Shown here: one piece after another, positions 53,440 to 64,000 of the stretch | Layout of the letters: each line of letters opens with the position of its first letter | Position numbering within the stretch: the stretch's first letter is position 1 | From: Ypsolopha sequella | Taxonomy: Eukaryota > Arthropoda > Insecta > Lepidoptera > Ypsolophidae | NCBI GenBank assembly: GCA_934047225.1 | Contig: CAKOHE010000030.1 | Span: 310,001 to 374,000 of the forward strand | Reading direction: 5' to 3' | DNA: 64,000 nt | Notes under the pieces: generated by a model | The model's database searches: none | Told to the model about the DNA's origin: nothing | What the model saw: only the letters and a program-made list of their open reading frames with translations | Made by a program: the position numbers and the translations under genes

Positions 53440-53945
53440 ACTTATCCTTTCAGTATATGATATAACTTATTCCACAGGCCATTATCCTGCCATTGGAATC
53501 AACATCTGAACATTGAACTTATCCTTTCAATGTACTTATACCCATTTACTACATTCCACAGGCCATTATCCTGCCATTGGAATCAACATCTGAACATTGA
53601 ACTTATCCTTTCAATGTACATATACTCATTTACTACATTCCACAGGCCATTATCCTGCCATTGGAATCAACGTCTGTACATTGAACTTATCCTTTCAATG
53701 TAAATATACTCATTTACAACATTCCACAGGCCATTATCCTGCCATTGGAATCAACGTCTGTACATTGAACTTATCCTTTCAATGTACATATACTCATTTA
53801 CTACATTCCACAAGCCATTATCCTGCTAGTGGAATTAACCTTCTAGGTACATTAACTTTTTACATTCAATGCACCCATCATGTATTCCGTTGGCCATTAT
53901 CTTGCCTTCGGAAATAACCTTCCAAATATAATGAACTTATCCTTT
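53440..53945. repeat. 84-bp tandem repeat array, about six copies
   Basis: CCATTATCCTGCC recurs at 53479, 53563, 53647, 53731, 53815 and 53893. Units contain ATTCCACAGG and TTGAACTTATCCTTTCAATG. Since 84 is divisible by 3 it leaves an open frame with a 28-residue period (SFQCTYTHLLHSTGHYPAIG), unlikely to be a real protein. It lies downstream of the Gypsy-2 integrase, probably in its 3' non-coding region or LTR. Confidence 0.9.
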
Positions 53946-54185
53946 CATTGTATCCATATGATATAATATTTCATTATACTTTTAAATTAATCATATTTCC
54001 TTAACCATTAAACATATCGTATTTATATATATTTTTATTGTTGTCTATAAAACATTCCTTTCAACTAATATTAACGTGTATAATCACTGTAGAAACCCTT
54101 TCTACCAACATATCTTAACACTATTGCTTTAACATTATACCCCATATTTTAATTATCATAATCACATCAAAAATTAACCATAATT

Positions 54186-55592
54186 TTATTCCGAGTTTGT
54201 CTCATTAACATCATATACCATCTCATCTACATCTTCCCTTCTCTCATTTACATTTATCCGATCATAATTAGAAACTTCTTCTCCATTTAGTTTATCGCTA
54301 CTATTTTCACAATCATTCTCGCTTTCAACATTCAAATCATCACTTTCATCACTTTCATATGACCTATTGAAATTTAACCATGCATGTATTTTTTCGACTG
54401 GATAAACACCTCTATAAACAGCTTTGCCCTTATTTCTAGTGATAGGCGTATCTTCTACCATATACCTGTCATTACTCATTATTTCTATAATTTTGTACGG
54501 ACCAATACATTTCGAAATTAATTTCTTACTTTTCCCTGGACATAAAAGAGATCGTTCGACGCGCACAAGGTCACCTAGCTTAAATTGACGTGGCTTGCAT
54601 CGGTTCTTATCGAATCTATTCTTTTGCTTATTTTGATTTCGTATTGTATATTCATTTACTTCCTTCCTAATATTATTTAAATTTTCTTCATTCCGCTCCT
54701 CACAATTCTCTAAATTTGACCTAATTGCTCCTTCAGTCATTCCAGTCAATCGTAATCCAAAAAGAACTTCAGCGGGTGTACGGTCTATACCTTTATTTTT
54801 AGTATTATTCAGACCCCACTGCACGTCCAGAACCTTCTCATCCCATATTTTTTCATCTTGGCCATGATTCATAGCCGTCAACGAGTCAAGGATCGTGCGA
54901 TTATACCTCTCCACTTGCCCGTTAGCTCGTGGAGTGGCAACGGCATTCATTATGTGCTTCACACCAACATCTTTGAGAAAAACTTTCAATTTCTTACCGG
55001 TAAACGAAGAATATCTGTCAGTTATTAATCTAACTGGACAACCAAATGTTGCAAAGTATTCTCTAAGTACCCTGATGGTAGTAACAGCTTTAGTATTTCT
55101 GACCGCCTTGAGTATTATAAATTTAGTAAAAGAATCTATTATAACTAGCAGATACTTGTTCTTCCTTTTACTTTCATTGAACGGCCCCAAGTGGTCGGCG
55201 TGAAGGGTGTGAAAAGGTATGGTGACTTTTGGAATGGGATGTAAAAAACCAGACTTCTTTCCTGAAGGCACTTTGCTATGCGCGCACTGAAGACAAGACT
55301 CAACATACTTTTTTGTAAACTTCTTCATTTTGGGAAACCAGTAAGCTTCTTTGATCTTGTCAACAGTTTTATCAACCGAAAAATGTCCAATGTCATCATG
55401 ACAAGCCTTTAAAATCTGCCAACGAACACCCTTTGGTACCAACCACTTTGGTCCATCCTCAGTGTTTCTATATACATTATTATTCTTAATACAAAAATTT
55501 TCCTTGATGTCAACAATACTTCTACTGTCAGGGTCTTGTAAAATACTTTTAATTCGTTCAACCTCGCTATCTGCCGACTGAACAGTTTTGCA
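54186..55592 (-). pseudogene. Gypsy-2 integrase fragment
   Basis: The frame extends upstream of the annotated start to about 55592 (SADSEVERIKSILQDPDSRS). Zinc domain: HDDIGHFSVDKTVDKIKEAY, then CLQCAHSKVPSGKK. Core: LHADHLGPFNESKRK with Asp, VRLITDRYSSFTGKKLK with Asp, NGQVERYNRTILDSL with Glu. The usual Gly after LITDR is Tyr here. The chromodomain-less C-terminus has an FKLGDLVRVERSLL beta-strand module and an acidic Asn/Asp-rich tail. Everything upstream (RT, gag) is missing because a LINE and BEL-2 abut at 55592, so it is a truncated remnant although its frame is open. Confidence 0.85.
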
Positions 55593-56656
55593 CAGGTGTA
55601 CACGAATTTAATTGAAAAACATATCCAAGAAGATTTTAATAGCATCATTAGTTGGGCTCATGACAATGGAATAATTATTAATGTGGCTAAAACTAAGTGT
55701 ATGCATATATATTCGCCTTACAATAAGTGTGTTACAAAACCGCCGGCGGTCGTCGGGCATACATATGAATGCTTGCACAGGAACTACCAGAATTGTGTGT
55801 GTGGAGTGATTGAGGTGGTGGGAGAATACAAGTACCTTGGGCTTACTGTAGACAGCCACTTTACGTGGGGAAGTCATGTTGAATTGGTTTGCGAAAAATT
55901 GCGAGCAGTACTTGTAAAATTTCACCACCTCAAGTACTTCACAAACAGAGCATTACTGTATACAGTGTACTACGCATTGACGGACTCCATACTTTCTTAT
56001 GGACTGAGCACTTATGGGAGAACGTTCAAGTCATATTTAGAGAAAGTTAAAGCAATTCAAATTAGATTCTTAAAACAATTAGTTGACCAAAAGGTAAAAA
56101 CTCAATGTAAGAAAGATTATAATAACTTGTTTTTAAAATGTGAAATATTGCCAGTCCATGAAAAGGTATCGATGCTAATCGCTTTGGATAGTTATGGATG
56201 TGAGGATTTTAAGTTTCCTGTTAATAACCCACTGTTACATAGAAAAAGAGAAAAAAACATAATTACTGTACCTCGAGTCACAAATTACTACGGCCAGCGG
56301 CACAGAAAATATCTTGTACCCAAAATCCACAATAGTATACCATATGAAATAAGAAGCTTAAGTAGTAAACCTGTATTTAAAACGAAATTAAAAAAACATC
56401 TCTTAAATCAAGTTAAAGTCAAAATTGTTTCATAGAAGTAGAGAAATAACTGATTATTTATTTGTTTTTTGTTCTAATTAAAATCTAAAACTTGAAAATT
56501 AAACAAGCATATAAATGTTCACATAAATAGTGTAAAGTAAAAGGGAGCTTTTTCTGCCTACAAACTATTATGTAGTTTGGTAGAATTATACACAAATATG
56601 TATGAAGGTTCATGTGAAATAAACGTTTATTTATTTAAAAAAAAAAAAAAAAAAAG
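55593..56656 (+). pseudogene. 5'-truncated LINE: RT C-terminal region plus poly(A)
   Basis: A 279-codon frame from 55596. It starts inside RT downstream of the YxDD box (FNSIISWAHDNGIIINVAK, then KYLGLTVDSHFTWGSH) and covers thumb and C-terminus (HYALTDSILSYGLS-like region, VFKTKLKKHLLNQVK). After the stop (56435) a 200-bp tail leads to an A-run at 56637-56655. Typical 5' truncation during target-primed reverse transcription. The clade looks CR1/L2-like, which I cannot confirm. No target duplication was identified. Confidence 0.75.
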
Positions 56657-56841
56657 AATGAAACTTCCGAATACAATTTAGGTTTGTATTGTCCTTTATA
56701 CAGTGTTTTTTTATAATTTAGTAAAAGAAAACAAGCGTTCGTATGCACTGACAGAATTGGAGTGAAGGTACATTTGATAAAAATAAACTCCGAGAAAAAC
56801 CGCATTGATGCTTGCTAATTGTTTTACATCAGGCGTTAACA
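56657..56841 (-). repeat. BEL-2 3' LTR, partial
   Basis: On minus it begins TGTTAACGCCTGATG immediately after a polypurine tract and runs left until the LINE poly(A). Its far end is not visible, so it is either truncated or interrupted there. Confidence 0.6.
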
Positions 56842-56852
56842 TCCTGCCCCCG
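56842..56852 (-). promoter_or_regulatory. BEL-2 polypurine tract
   Basis: CGGGGGCAGGA on minus directly precedes the TGTTAACGCC LTR start. Confidence 0.7.
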
Positions 56853-56867
56853 TTGAAAATCTTCTTT

Positions 56868-59800
56868 TCAACCTTCTAGTTCTTCTACAGTAGGCAAGAG
56901 ACACAAGCGAACTAAGGGGCGGCGCAGGCAACCTCTTGGTGTGGTCACATCGGCAACTCGGGGTATTCCATCCTTGGGACCATAGAATAGTCTTGAAATT
57001 CGTCCGAGCCTCCAGCAGAGAGGTGGAACATCGTCTTCTTGCAGAAGTACCAAGTCTCCTACGTTTGGGCTTGAAGAGTTGCTCTTCCATTTGTGGCGCT
57101 GTTGCAACTCGGCTATATATTCACGCTGCCAACGTTGCCAGAAATGAAGATGTATTTGCTGCAGTCTAGCGTAGCGCTGCAGGTTGTTTGGGCTGCAGTC
57201 CTCCAGAGCAGGTGAAGGTATTGCAGTAAGAGCCCGACCAATGAGAAAGTTTCCGGGAGTCAGGCAAAGGAAATCATCAGGAGAGGACGATAAAGGACAG
57301 AGCGGACGGCTGTTCAATATAGCCTCTACTTGTGCGAAAAGAGTGGTTAGTTCTTCAAAAGTTAAGTGTGAGTTACCCATAACGCGCTTGACATGAAATT
57401 TTGCAGACTTTACACCGGCTTCAAAGATTCCACCGAAGTGTGGAGCATTAACGGGAGAAAAAAGGAATTTGATTCCATCCTCACTTGCAAAATCAGATAA
57501 AGAATCTGCGTTGGCTTTCAAAAATTGATTTATTTCTTTAGCACCGGCTACAAAATTACGTCCGTTGTCACAGAACACTTCAGTTGGCTTGCCTCTACGT
57601 GAAACAAATCTACGAAATGTCATAACGAAAGCGTCCTTTGACAGATCGCTAACGGCTTCAAGATGCACACATTTGTATCTTAAACAGACGAACAGGCAGA
57701 GATAGCATTTTATAACTTTGGCACCACGACCTTTCTTGCTTACAATAAAGAAAGGCCCGGCAAAATCTAAACCGACTGTTTTAAATGGGAAGTCTGGCGT
57801 GACACGTTGAGAGGGCAAGTTACCCATCATGGGCTTCATAGTCTTACCTTGTAGTCGTCTACACTTGAAACAATTATGGACTATGCGTCGAGCTAGACGT
57901 CTACCATTTATCGGCCACACAAACTCTCGAACAGTTGCTAGTAACAATTGTGGTCCAGCGTGTAGGTTACGTATGTGCTCTTGTTCAAATAAAATTTTCG
58001 TAAAATGATGAGCAGCATGCAAAAGCACGGGATGTTTTTTGTCAAAATTAAAATCAGACGCTTCCAATCGACCACCTACTCGAATAACTCGATCATCACT
58101 AAAAAATGGAGTCAGTGATAAAATAGGAGATTTAGGACTCAGTGATTTTTTGCTAGCAAGCAAGTCATATTCAAGTAAAAATGATTCTCGTTGTGACAAG
58201 CGACACAAATTAATAAAAGATGCATTTAACTCGTCAACAGATAAAGGACCAGAAAGTCGATCATTTGAATTTCTCATATTATGTATGAAGCGTAACGAAT
58301 AGGCAAGTATTCGTTTTAATTTAGTTAGGCTAGAGTAGTTTTCTATATGTATTATTGGATCTTTGCTAGTTGTTAAGTTTGTTAGAGTTGATTTAATTTT
58401 AGTTTCAGGTAAGTTTTGTAAATCTACTTTATTATTATTTAAGATAGGCCAAGCGATTTCAGGTTCAGCAAGATACGACGGACCTGACCACTATAGCATT
58501 GCGCTACTTAGTTGGTCTGGACTTATGCCCCGGGATATCAGATCAGCAGGATTGGAAGAAGTTGGCACATAACGCCAAGAAGCAGAGTTTGTAAGTTCGC
58601 AGATTTCTGATATCCGATTTGCGACAAAAGTTTTTAAATTTTGGAAGCTGCTATGGAGCCAACCTAGCACGATTGTGGAGTCGCACCAATGAACTTGGGT
58701 TTGTATATCGAATCTTAATGATTCTCTGACGGCTTTACATAACTTGGCGGCCAATAAAGCGGCGCATAGCTCAAGGCGCGGAATGGTAGTGGCTTTAATT
58801 GGGGCCACCTTAGATTTGGAACAGAGTAATTTGATGGTAACCTTATTATCAGAATCTACAGAGCGCAGATAGATGCACGCTCCGTATGCGTTCTGGGATG
58901 CATCACTGAAAGAATGTAACTCTACTGATGAAGGTTCATCGCAGAGAACACGTCTGGGAACCTCGAGGGTAAGAAGAGTAGGTATCGTTGTAGAGAATTT
59001 ATTCCAGTCCCTTTGAATGTCACTGGGGATTGGATCATCCCATGCTAGTTTTTTCAACCATAACTGCTGCAAAAGCAGTTTTGCTTTGATCACACAGGGA
59101 CTCAGCAATCCTAAGGGATCAAATATTTTAAAAAGCGACGAAAGCATTAATCGTTTGGTTAGGTTGTGATCATCAGTTGGGGGTGGAACCTTAAAGGGAA
59201 AATGCAATTGATCAGTTCTTGGGTTCCAACCCATACCTAACGTGGAGGAAGATTCACTCAAGATCAAATTATCCTTTGAGTTTGTTGAAATTGTATCTAG
59301 GATTACAGGTAAATTAGTTTTAAACTTTCTTAGATTAAGGCAGCCTTCCTGAAGAGCTGCAGAAACAGTTTGATGGATATAGCGTAGAGTATGTTCGCTT
59401 TCGGATCCGGTTATCAGATCGTCGATGTAGAAATCATGTTGAATTATTTCTTTAATCGTGGGATCCGAGCACTCCTCACCTAGTTGCCATAAACAACGTG
59501 TACTTAAATAGCTGGAACTTGCCATTCCGTAAGTTACAGTATTCAACTTCCACGTTTTAATGGGCATGGACTCATCTTCTCTCCATAATATAAGCTGAAG
59601 ATCTCGGTCCTCCTGATTAATTAGGATCTGGCGGTACATTTTCTCGACGTCACCGGTCAGGAGGTACTTGTATTGTCGAGCTCTTATGAGAATGGAAAAA
59701 AGTGAATCCTGCATGTTGGGGCCTACGAAAAGAAGGTCATTGACAGAATATCCAGAAGAACTGGAAGACGAACCATCGAACACAATCCTAATCTTTGTGG

Positions 59801-62126
59801 ATTCGCTACTGTCCTTGAAGACAGCATGGTGACAGAGAAAATAGGCTGTTTGTGGTTTAGATATAGGAGACTCCGAGAGGTGACCTAGGTCAGAGTACTC
59901 ACGCATGAATTCGACGTATTGAGATTTGACTTCTGGTTGCTTTCTGAATCGAGATTCTAAATTTAATAATCGTTTTTTGGCTGAATTATAGGATTGCCCA
60001 AGACAATCTAGTGAATCTTTGAGAGGCAGACCTACAGAGAATCTACCTGAAGGTAAGCGGGAAGTGTGAGCCAAAAAATGGGCTTCACATGCCTTCTCAC
60101 TCTCACTAAGTTTAGATCTTAGGGGAACCTCCTCGAGTTCCCAGAACTTAGTGAGCTCTTGATGAATTTGGATATCGTCATCATTCAACGATCTTGAAAT
60201 GACTGAATGGTTGCATTGAACAATTGTGTTACTAGAGATATTTGTAGGAATAGGACCTGATATAATCCAACCAAACTGGGAGCTTCTTAATTTAGGATGA
60301 TTGAGACCGAGAGAACGTTGATCGCGGCCAAGAATATCCCAGAAGAGATCGGCACCGATGAGGACTTCAGTCGGCGCTGGCTGGTGAAACTTAGGGTCTG
60401 CAAGGTGAATATCTTTTGGTATTTTTAGCTTTGATATATCTATAGGTAGCCTGGGTAGATTACCTGTTATTTTAGGTAAAACAAAGAAGCCTGATGTTAC
60501 ATTAAAGTTAGTAACTAGTGACTTCAATTGAGCTACACAGGTTTCTTTGACCTGCCCAGTGTGATTGTTGCCAATGCCTACAACGTTGACTAGGCAATTA
60601 GAATTTATAGGTAAAGACAGTTTGTCCTTGAGAGATTGGGAGATAAATGAAGACTCGGAACCACAATCTAAGAGGGCGCAAACCTTTTCTCTTTGATTCG
60701 TTCGAGGATTCACAACCTCAATGAAAGCTGTAGACAGCAACACTTTATTTGAATTTTGCTTTGAAAAGTTGACTGTAGTATCGTCAGTGCTGGCGGACAT
60801 TGTCTCAACAGCACTGGAAATGGAAGCATTATTGTTGATTATATTGACGGGTTTATGTATGAGGCTATTATGTCTTCCTTTGCATACACGACATGGGCCC
60901 ATCACGCATTTTTGTATAACGTGACCGCTTCTCAAACAGTTTAGGCATAGCTTCAACCTATGTACTTCAGCTATACGCTCCTCTACGCTCTTTGCTATGA
61001 AGGTAGGACAGTCGTAAATACGATGCCCTTCACTACAAACAACGCATGTTTTAGAAGGAGGAGTCACAGTATTGGTATTTTCACCGCTGGTGCATGCAAA
61101 AGATTTTGTGTATGGTTTAGAATTATGGGCCTGAGCCTTAGATGTGGACGGAGTTGACTTATTACTATAGGAGTTTCGATATATAGATTCGAGATCATCA
61201 GCACGATCGAGTAAAAATTTATAAAATTTATCTAGGTTGGGATAGTCTTTCAATGTACCACGCCATTCCTCCCATTTCAGAGATGTGTGATTGTCCAGCT
61301 TGGAACTCATCATATGGATGATCAAAACATCCCACTTGTCTGTAGGCTGTCCAAGGCTGCACAGTGCTCGTAGGTTTTTTGTGACGTGATCCACTAAAAA
61401 TCTCAGCGATTTATCGGATTCGCAAATAATTGGTTGAATGTTTAGCAACGAATTTAAATGATGATTTATCAACTGACGCTTATTATCATATCGATCGCAT
61501 AATAATTTCCAAGCATTTGTATAATTAGCGCTAGAAACCTCTAAGTTAGAAATTATGCGTGCTGCATCACCCGTTAAGTATGACATAAGGTAATGAAATT
61601 TATGAATCGGAGCAATACGCTCATTGTTGTGAATTAAAGATAAGAATGTGTCACGGAACTCAAGCCAACGAAAGAATGATCCGTCGAACTGCGCAATTTG
61701 TATTTGAGGCAGTTTAAATCCAACTTCATGGTGATCGAGATTACTATGAGCTGATGCTGAGTGACTCGAATTCAGGCTTTCATTTTGACGAACACTCGCG
61801 TTTTGTTTTTGAATTAAGCTCTGGGCTAAGGCAATGTTTGAAATAAATGACTGCTCAATGTCATCTCGCTCATCTAATTCGTTAGTTAAATTACTAGGAG
61901 TCATCACCTCTATTTGACTTTGCAAGTCGTCAAATCGATTTGAAAGTGTCTCAAATTTAGTAAGTCTAAGTGATAATTCGGCTAACTCTGTAGTCGTCAG
62001 CGTACTCTTTGAACTGAGTTGAAATACATAGTTCTTGAATTTTGTAATTTGGCCCTTTACTGAACTACGTTTTACAAACAAATCTTGTAAAATTTGCTGA
62101 TCTTTTGCAATAGTTTCACCTCCCAT
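56868..62126 (-). pseudogene. BEL-2 gag-pol polyprotein with one amber codon
   Basis: One frame of 1752 codons from the ATG at 62126, broken only by a TAG at 58491-58493. Domains in order: Gag with a coiled leader, DUF1759-like core (LPQIQIAQFDGSFFRWLEF), zinc knuckles CVVCSEGHRIYDC, CLNCLRSGHVIQKC, CRVCKGRHNSLIH; protease (CALLDCGSESSFISQSL, where Asp-Cys-Gly replaces Asp-Thr-Gly); RT (TKIRIVFDGSSSSSSG, YGMASSSYLSTRCL, FYIDDLITGSE); RNase H (LHSFSDASQNAYGACIYL, IPRLELCAALL, VHWCDSTIVLGWL). After the TAG: HHCC region (NLHAGPQLLLATVREFVW), integrase GLDFAGP, VFCDNGRNFVAGAK, HFGGIFEAGVKSAKFH, and the C-terminal domain. The TAG stands where LWWSGPSYL would be expected, so a single Trp codon change is likely. 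BEL elements copy and integrate themselves with these enzymes. Confidence 0.9.
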
Positions 62127-62149
62127 TGTTTACCAGAATTTAATATGTA
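62127..62149 (-). other. Very short BEL-2 leader
   Basis: Only about 23 bases separate the gag ATG from the left end of the candidate LTR. AATTCTGGTAAAC could be a primer site but does not match the TTTGGTCCTTCGA form seen in BEL-1. Confidence 0.35.
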
Positions 62150-62593
62150 TGCAATGTAATAAGAGTTTGCTAGTAATAAACACTATTTAAATGACTTAAA
62201 AACACATAAATACAACGTTTGTTTACCATGGAAATGAAACTCAATGCAAAGAAAATAAAAATATTGTTTGAAAATACGAGTAATTACGGGAGTTGACCGT
62301 CGGCGAGGGTTTTTAAAAAGAAAGTCGGAAGAGAATTTACTTAAATGTGTAATCGATGTGTGATTACAATGCTTATGATATCTATCTTACATTAAACTTA
62401 TATCTTAGTGATCCCGATGATCAGAGTATGACCTCCCGCTGTCGCGATGTTAGCATGAAGGCGGCATCTTGGATGGTGAAATACCCTTTTAATATGTCGG
62501 TCGATGATGCGTCAGCAACTCGAACGGTTGCACAATCTGTTTGGTGGTGTGATGGCTGTTGGAGTCGGTAGGGACATAGTCCTCGACGTAACA
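62150..62593 (-). repeat. Candidate LTR between env and BEL-2 gag
   Basis: On minus it begins TGTTACGTCGAGGAC right after the purine-rich AGAGGGGAGG following the env stop. It plausibly ends at a CATACA near 62150. It could be the 3' LTR of the env-bearing element, the 5' LTR of BEL-2, or both if two elements share it. Its start does not match the BEL-2 3' LTR start at 56841. Confidence 0.5.
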
Positions 62594-62605
62594 CCTCCCC
62601 TCTAG
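62594..62605 (-). promoter_or_regulatory. Polypurine tract after env
   Basis: AGAGGGGAGG on minus, directly before the TGTTACGTCG LTR start. It marks the 3' end of the env-bearing retroelement. Confidence 0.65.
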
Positions 62606-62614
62606 AACGAGCAA

Positions 62615-64000
62615 CTATTTGCCTATGTCTAATGCAAATATTGCGGCTTTCTTATCTTCGATAGTTGCCGGAGTTTGAGATGATGTGCTAGCTTCTTTAG
62701 CATCCGTAAGTTTCAGTCCAGGATTCCGCTCAGTTTTAATCTTATGGTTTCGTTTTCGTATGTAGAATATAGTGATGAAAGTTATAATCAGCAATATCAC
62801 TGCATACAGTGGAATGATTGTATGGTAGGTAGTCCTTGTGTCGAAAGATTGCAGGTTCGTAGGTATTTCCATTGTAACTTGTTGTTGAATATTGTGCAAC
62901 TTATTCAAGTCAATTGTCATGAACTTGTACTCAGGTGCTTTATTCTCAGAAGATGATTTAATCAGCATGTTTGACCGTGGCAATGTCGTGATTTCAACAG
63001 CTTGTCCGCGAATTTGGTCATTGAAATTGATTATGGTGAAACTCGGCGTCTTTATACTGCAGTTTCGAGGAACTGTTGCAATGTAACTTCCTTCCAGAAT
63101 GTGGTGGTATTCTTGTCTGCAACTTAGCTGCACTTTCAATGGTTTTGGGAATGACAGAATGTAGTGTTGGTCATCTAGCTCCATCAAGGCTTCTTTAGAT
63201 AAAGAAATAGACGTAGGGTTGCATGTTTCATCAAGGTCTTGTAGAAATATTAGTCGATGAATACAGTCGCGCTGATTTCGGATCTGGTGGTTGAGCTGTT
63301 GCTTGCAGATGTACCATGCGTCGATCTTCGGGCATTCAGCCTCTATGTAAGCAAATTCCTGGGAATTGGTTGCCATAAAAGGAAACGGAGGAAGGATTAC
63401 ATTATGATTTTTATTAGGTACTGGGCAGAGCTTATAAAGAGTGTATGAGTTTGGGGATGTAATGGGAATTTTAAGGATGATTACTATTTTATCTCCTACA
63501 AAATATGAGCCTAAACTAATAAGATCATAATAATACCTAGTGTCTAACGATAAAACTTGATCGTGCGAGTAAAGTGCATTTAACTTTTTAACTATGCTAG
63601 TGATATCCCTAACTGATAAAATAGAATGGTGCAAAGTGCCTGTGCGACTAAAAGCTAATATATTTTCTAATCTCATTACTTCTAAAAATAGTTCTTGCAC
63701 ATTTTCGCTAATTATAGCAAAAAGTTGCGAGAATTGCGCAAAGATACCTACTTGGTTGTTATCTTTAATCGTCATGTTTACAAAACTTGATACGGCCCTT
63801 TGTAATTTCAACTGGTTGTAGGTAAGATTATTTAGTACTTGAGTTTGATGGTCGGTTATTTCTTTAAATAAAGTAATATGGTGGTTAAAATTATTCGAAA
63901 GCTTTTGGTCATTTTCTTGCAAAGTTTTTAATAGGCTTTCATATCGCAAAGCATCGTTGTAGTCTAGGTTTCCCGTGATACTTTTTACAAAGCTTCCCAG
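62615..64000 (-). CDS. Errantivirus-type envelope protein, C-terminal part (partial at window edge)
   Basis: Frame open from the right edge of the window to the TAG at 62615; the N-terminal part lies beyond 64000. It resembles the F-like envelope of insect endogenous retroviruses (errantiviruses). There is a helical, Asn/Leu-rich region near the start of the visible part, a middle ectodomain with several spaced cysteines, and one strongly hydrophobic segment of about 23 residues near residue 395 of 444. A short basic cytoplasmic tail of about 30 residues follows. In the family such proteins sit in the virion or cell membrane and mediate fusion. No break is visible here, but neither the cleavage site nor the signal peptide can be judged. 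Its upstream gag-pol is outside the window. Confidence 0.7.
   Translation of the reverse strand: MGSFVKSITGNLDYNDALRYESLLKTLQENDQKLSNNFNHHITLFKEITDHQTQVLNNLTYNQLKLQRAVSSFVNMTIKDNNQVGIFAQFSQLFAIISENVQELFLEVMRLENILAFSRTGTLHHSILSVRDITSIVKKLNALYSHDQVLSLDTRYYYDLISLGSYFVGDKIVIILKIPITSPNSYTLYKLCPVPNKNHNVILPPFPFMATNSQEFAYIEAECPKIDAWYICKQQLNHQIRNQRDCIHRLIFLQDLDETCNPTSISLSKEALMELDDQHYILSFPKPLKVQLSCRQEYHHILEGSYIATVPRNCSIKTPSFTIINFNDQIRGQAVEITTLPRSNMLIKSSSENKAPEYKFMTIDLNKLHNIQQQVTMEIPTNLQSFDTRTTYHTIIPLYAVILLIITFITIFYIRKRNHKIKTERNPGLKLTDAKEASTSSQTPATIEDKKAAIFALDIGK

Larger units (their letters stand above)
52850..54185. other. Non-coding region between BEL-1 and Gypsy-2
   Basis: AT-rich. Apart from the two tandem arrays listed separately I see no gene. 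It presumably includes the Gypsy-2 3' end, but I could not fix an LTR. Confidence 0.4.

Noticed and set aside
53440..53945. CRISPR-like array
   Set aside because: Repeats are contiguous 84-bp units without unique spacers, in an animal genome.
54895..55203. Plus-strand 102-residue protein
   Set aside because: Antisense to the Gypsy-2 integrase core, which has clear catalytic motifs.
1..64000. tRNA, rRNA or other structured RNA genes
   Set aside because: I looked for B-box-like GGTTCGA contexts with cloverleaf pairing and found only primer binding sites and repeat fragments; none could be supported by eye.

Overview
This window looks like lepidopteran (moth or butterfly) genomic DNA. It is AT-rich and eukaryotic, and it carries repeat signatures I know from Lepidoptera: repeat starts reading ACTAGCTTTTACCCGCGG, TAACCGACTTGAAAAA and CCGGTCAAGTGCGAATCAG, plus BEL, Gypsy, Jockey, P-like and mariner-like elements. 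I recognise no ordinary host gene. Almost everything is mobile DNA, nested like geological layers, and several layers are proved by target-site duplications (TSDs) and by host reading frames that rejoin when the insert is removed.

Layout. 1-3080: degraded LINE tails, a hairpin MITE and a minisatellite. 3081-11778: a rosa-like (DD41D) mariner element with 30-bp terminal inverted repeats (TIRs). A young Gypsy element (3329-8268, 172-bp LTRs, TSD GGTTG) splits its transposase, and that Gypsy element is itself split by a 1.5-kb P-like element (4023-5554, TSD TTTAAAAG) carrying a THAP-domain remnant. 11779-14949: repeat-derived AT-rich DNA with hairpins and short tandem repeats.

14950-52849: one BEL/Pao element on the minus strand, expanded to 38 kb by insertions. 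From left to right these are a P-like element with a THAP gene remnant (16161-18158, TSD GTTAAAAT), a 25.2-kb segment with about 570-bp TIRs and a 3-bp TSD TAT (20668-45910), a 1.3-kb insert in gag, and a compound insertion in the 5' LTR. The 25-kb segment is the centrepiece. Just inside its right TIR lies a gene with an XPG/FEN-like nuclease signature followed by a cysteine cluster. This combination, together with a 3-bp TSD, points to the Academ superfamily of DNA transposons. The segment was later filled with a Gypsy remnant, three Jockey-type LINEs (A and B on minus, C on plus) and a coding-free 3.1-kb TG...CA insertion with TSD GCAG.

52850-64000: 84-bp tandem repeats, a Gypsy integrase fragment, a 5'-truncated LINE with poly(A), a second BEL element whose 1752-codon gag-pol frame is broken by a single amber codon, and the C-terminal part of an insect errantivirus-type envelope gene that runs off the right edge.

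How the parts relate: the retroelements carry their own gag, protease, reverse transcriptase, RNase H and integrase or endonuclease functions, but nearly every copy is broken. The interest of the region is its insertion history, the Academ-like element, and the near-intact BEL-2.
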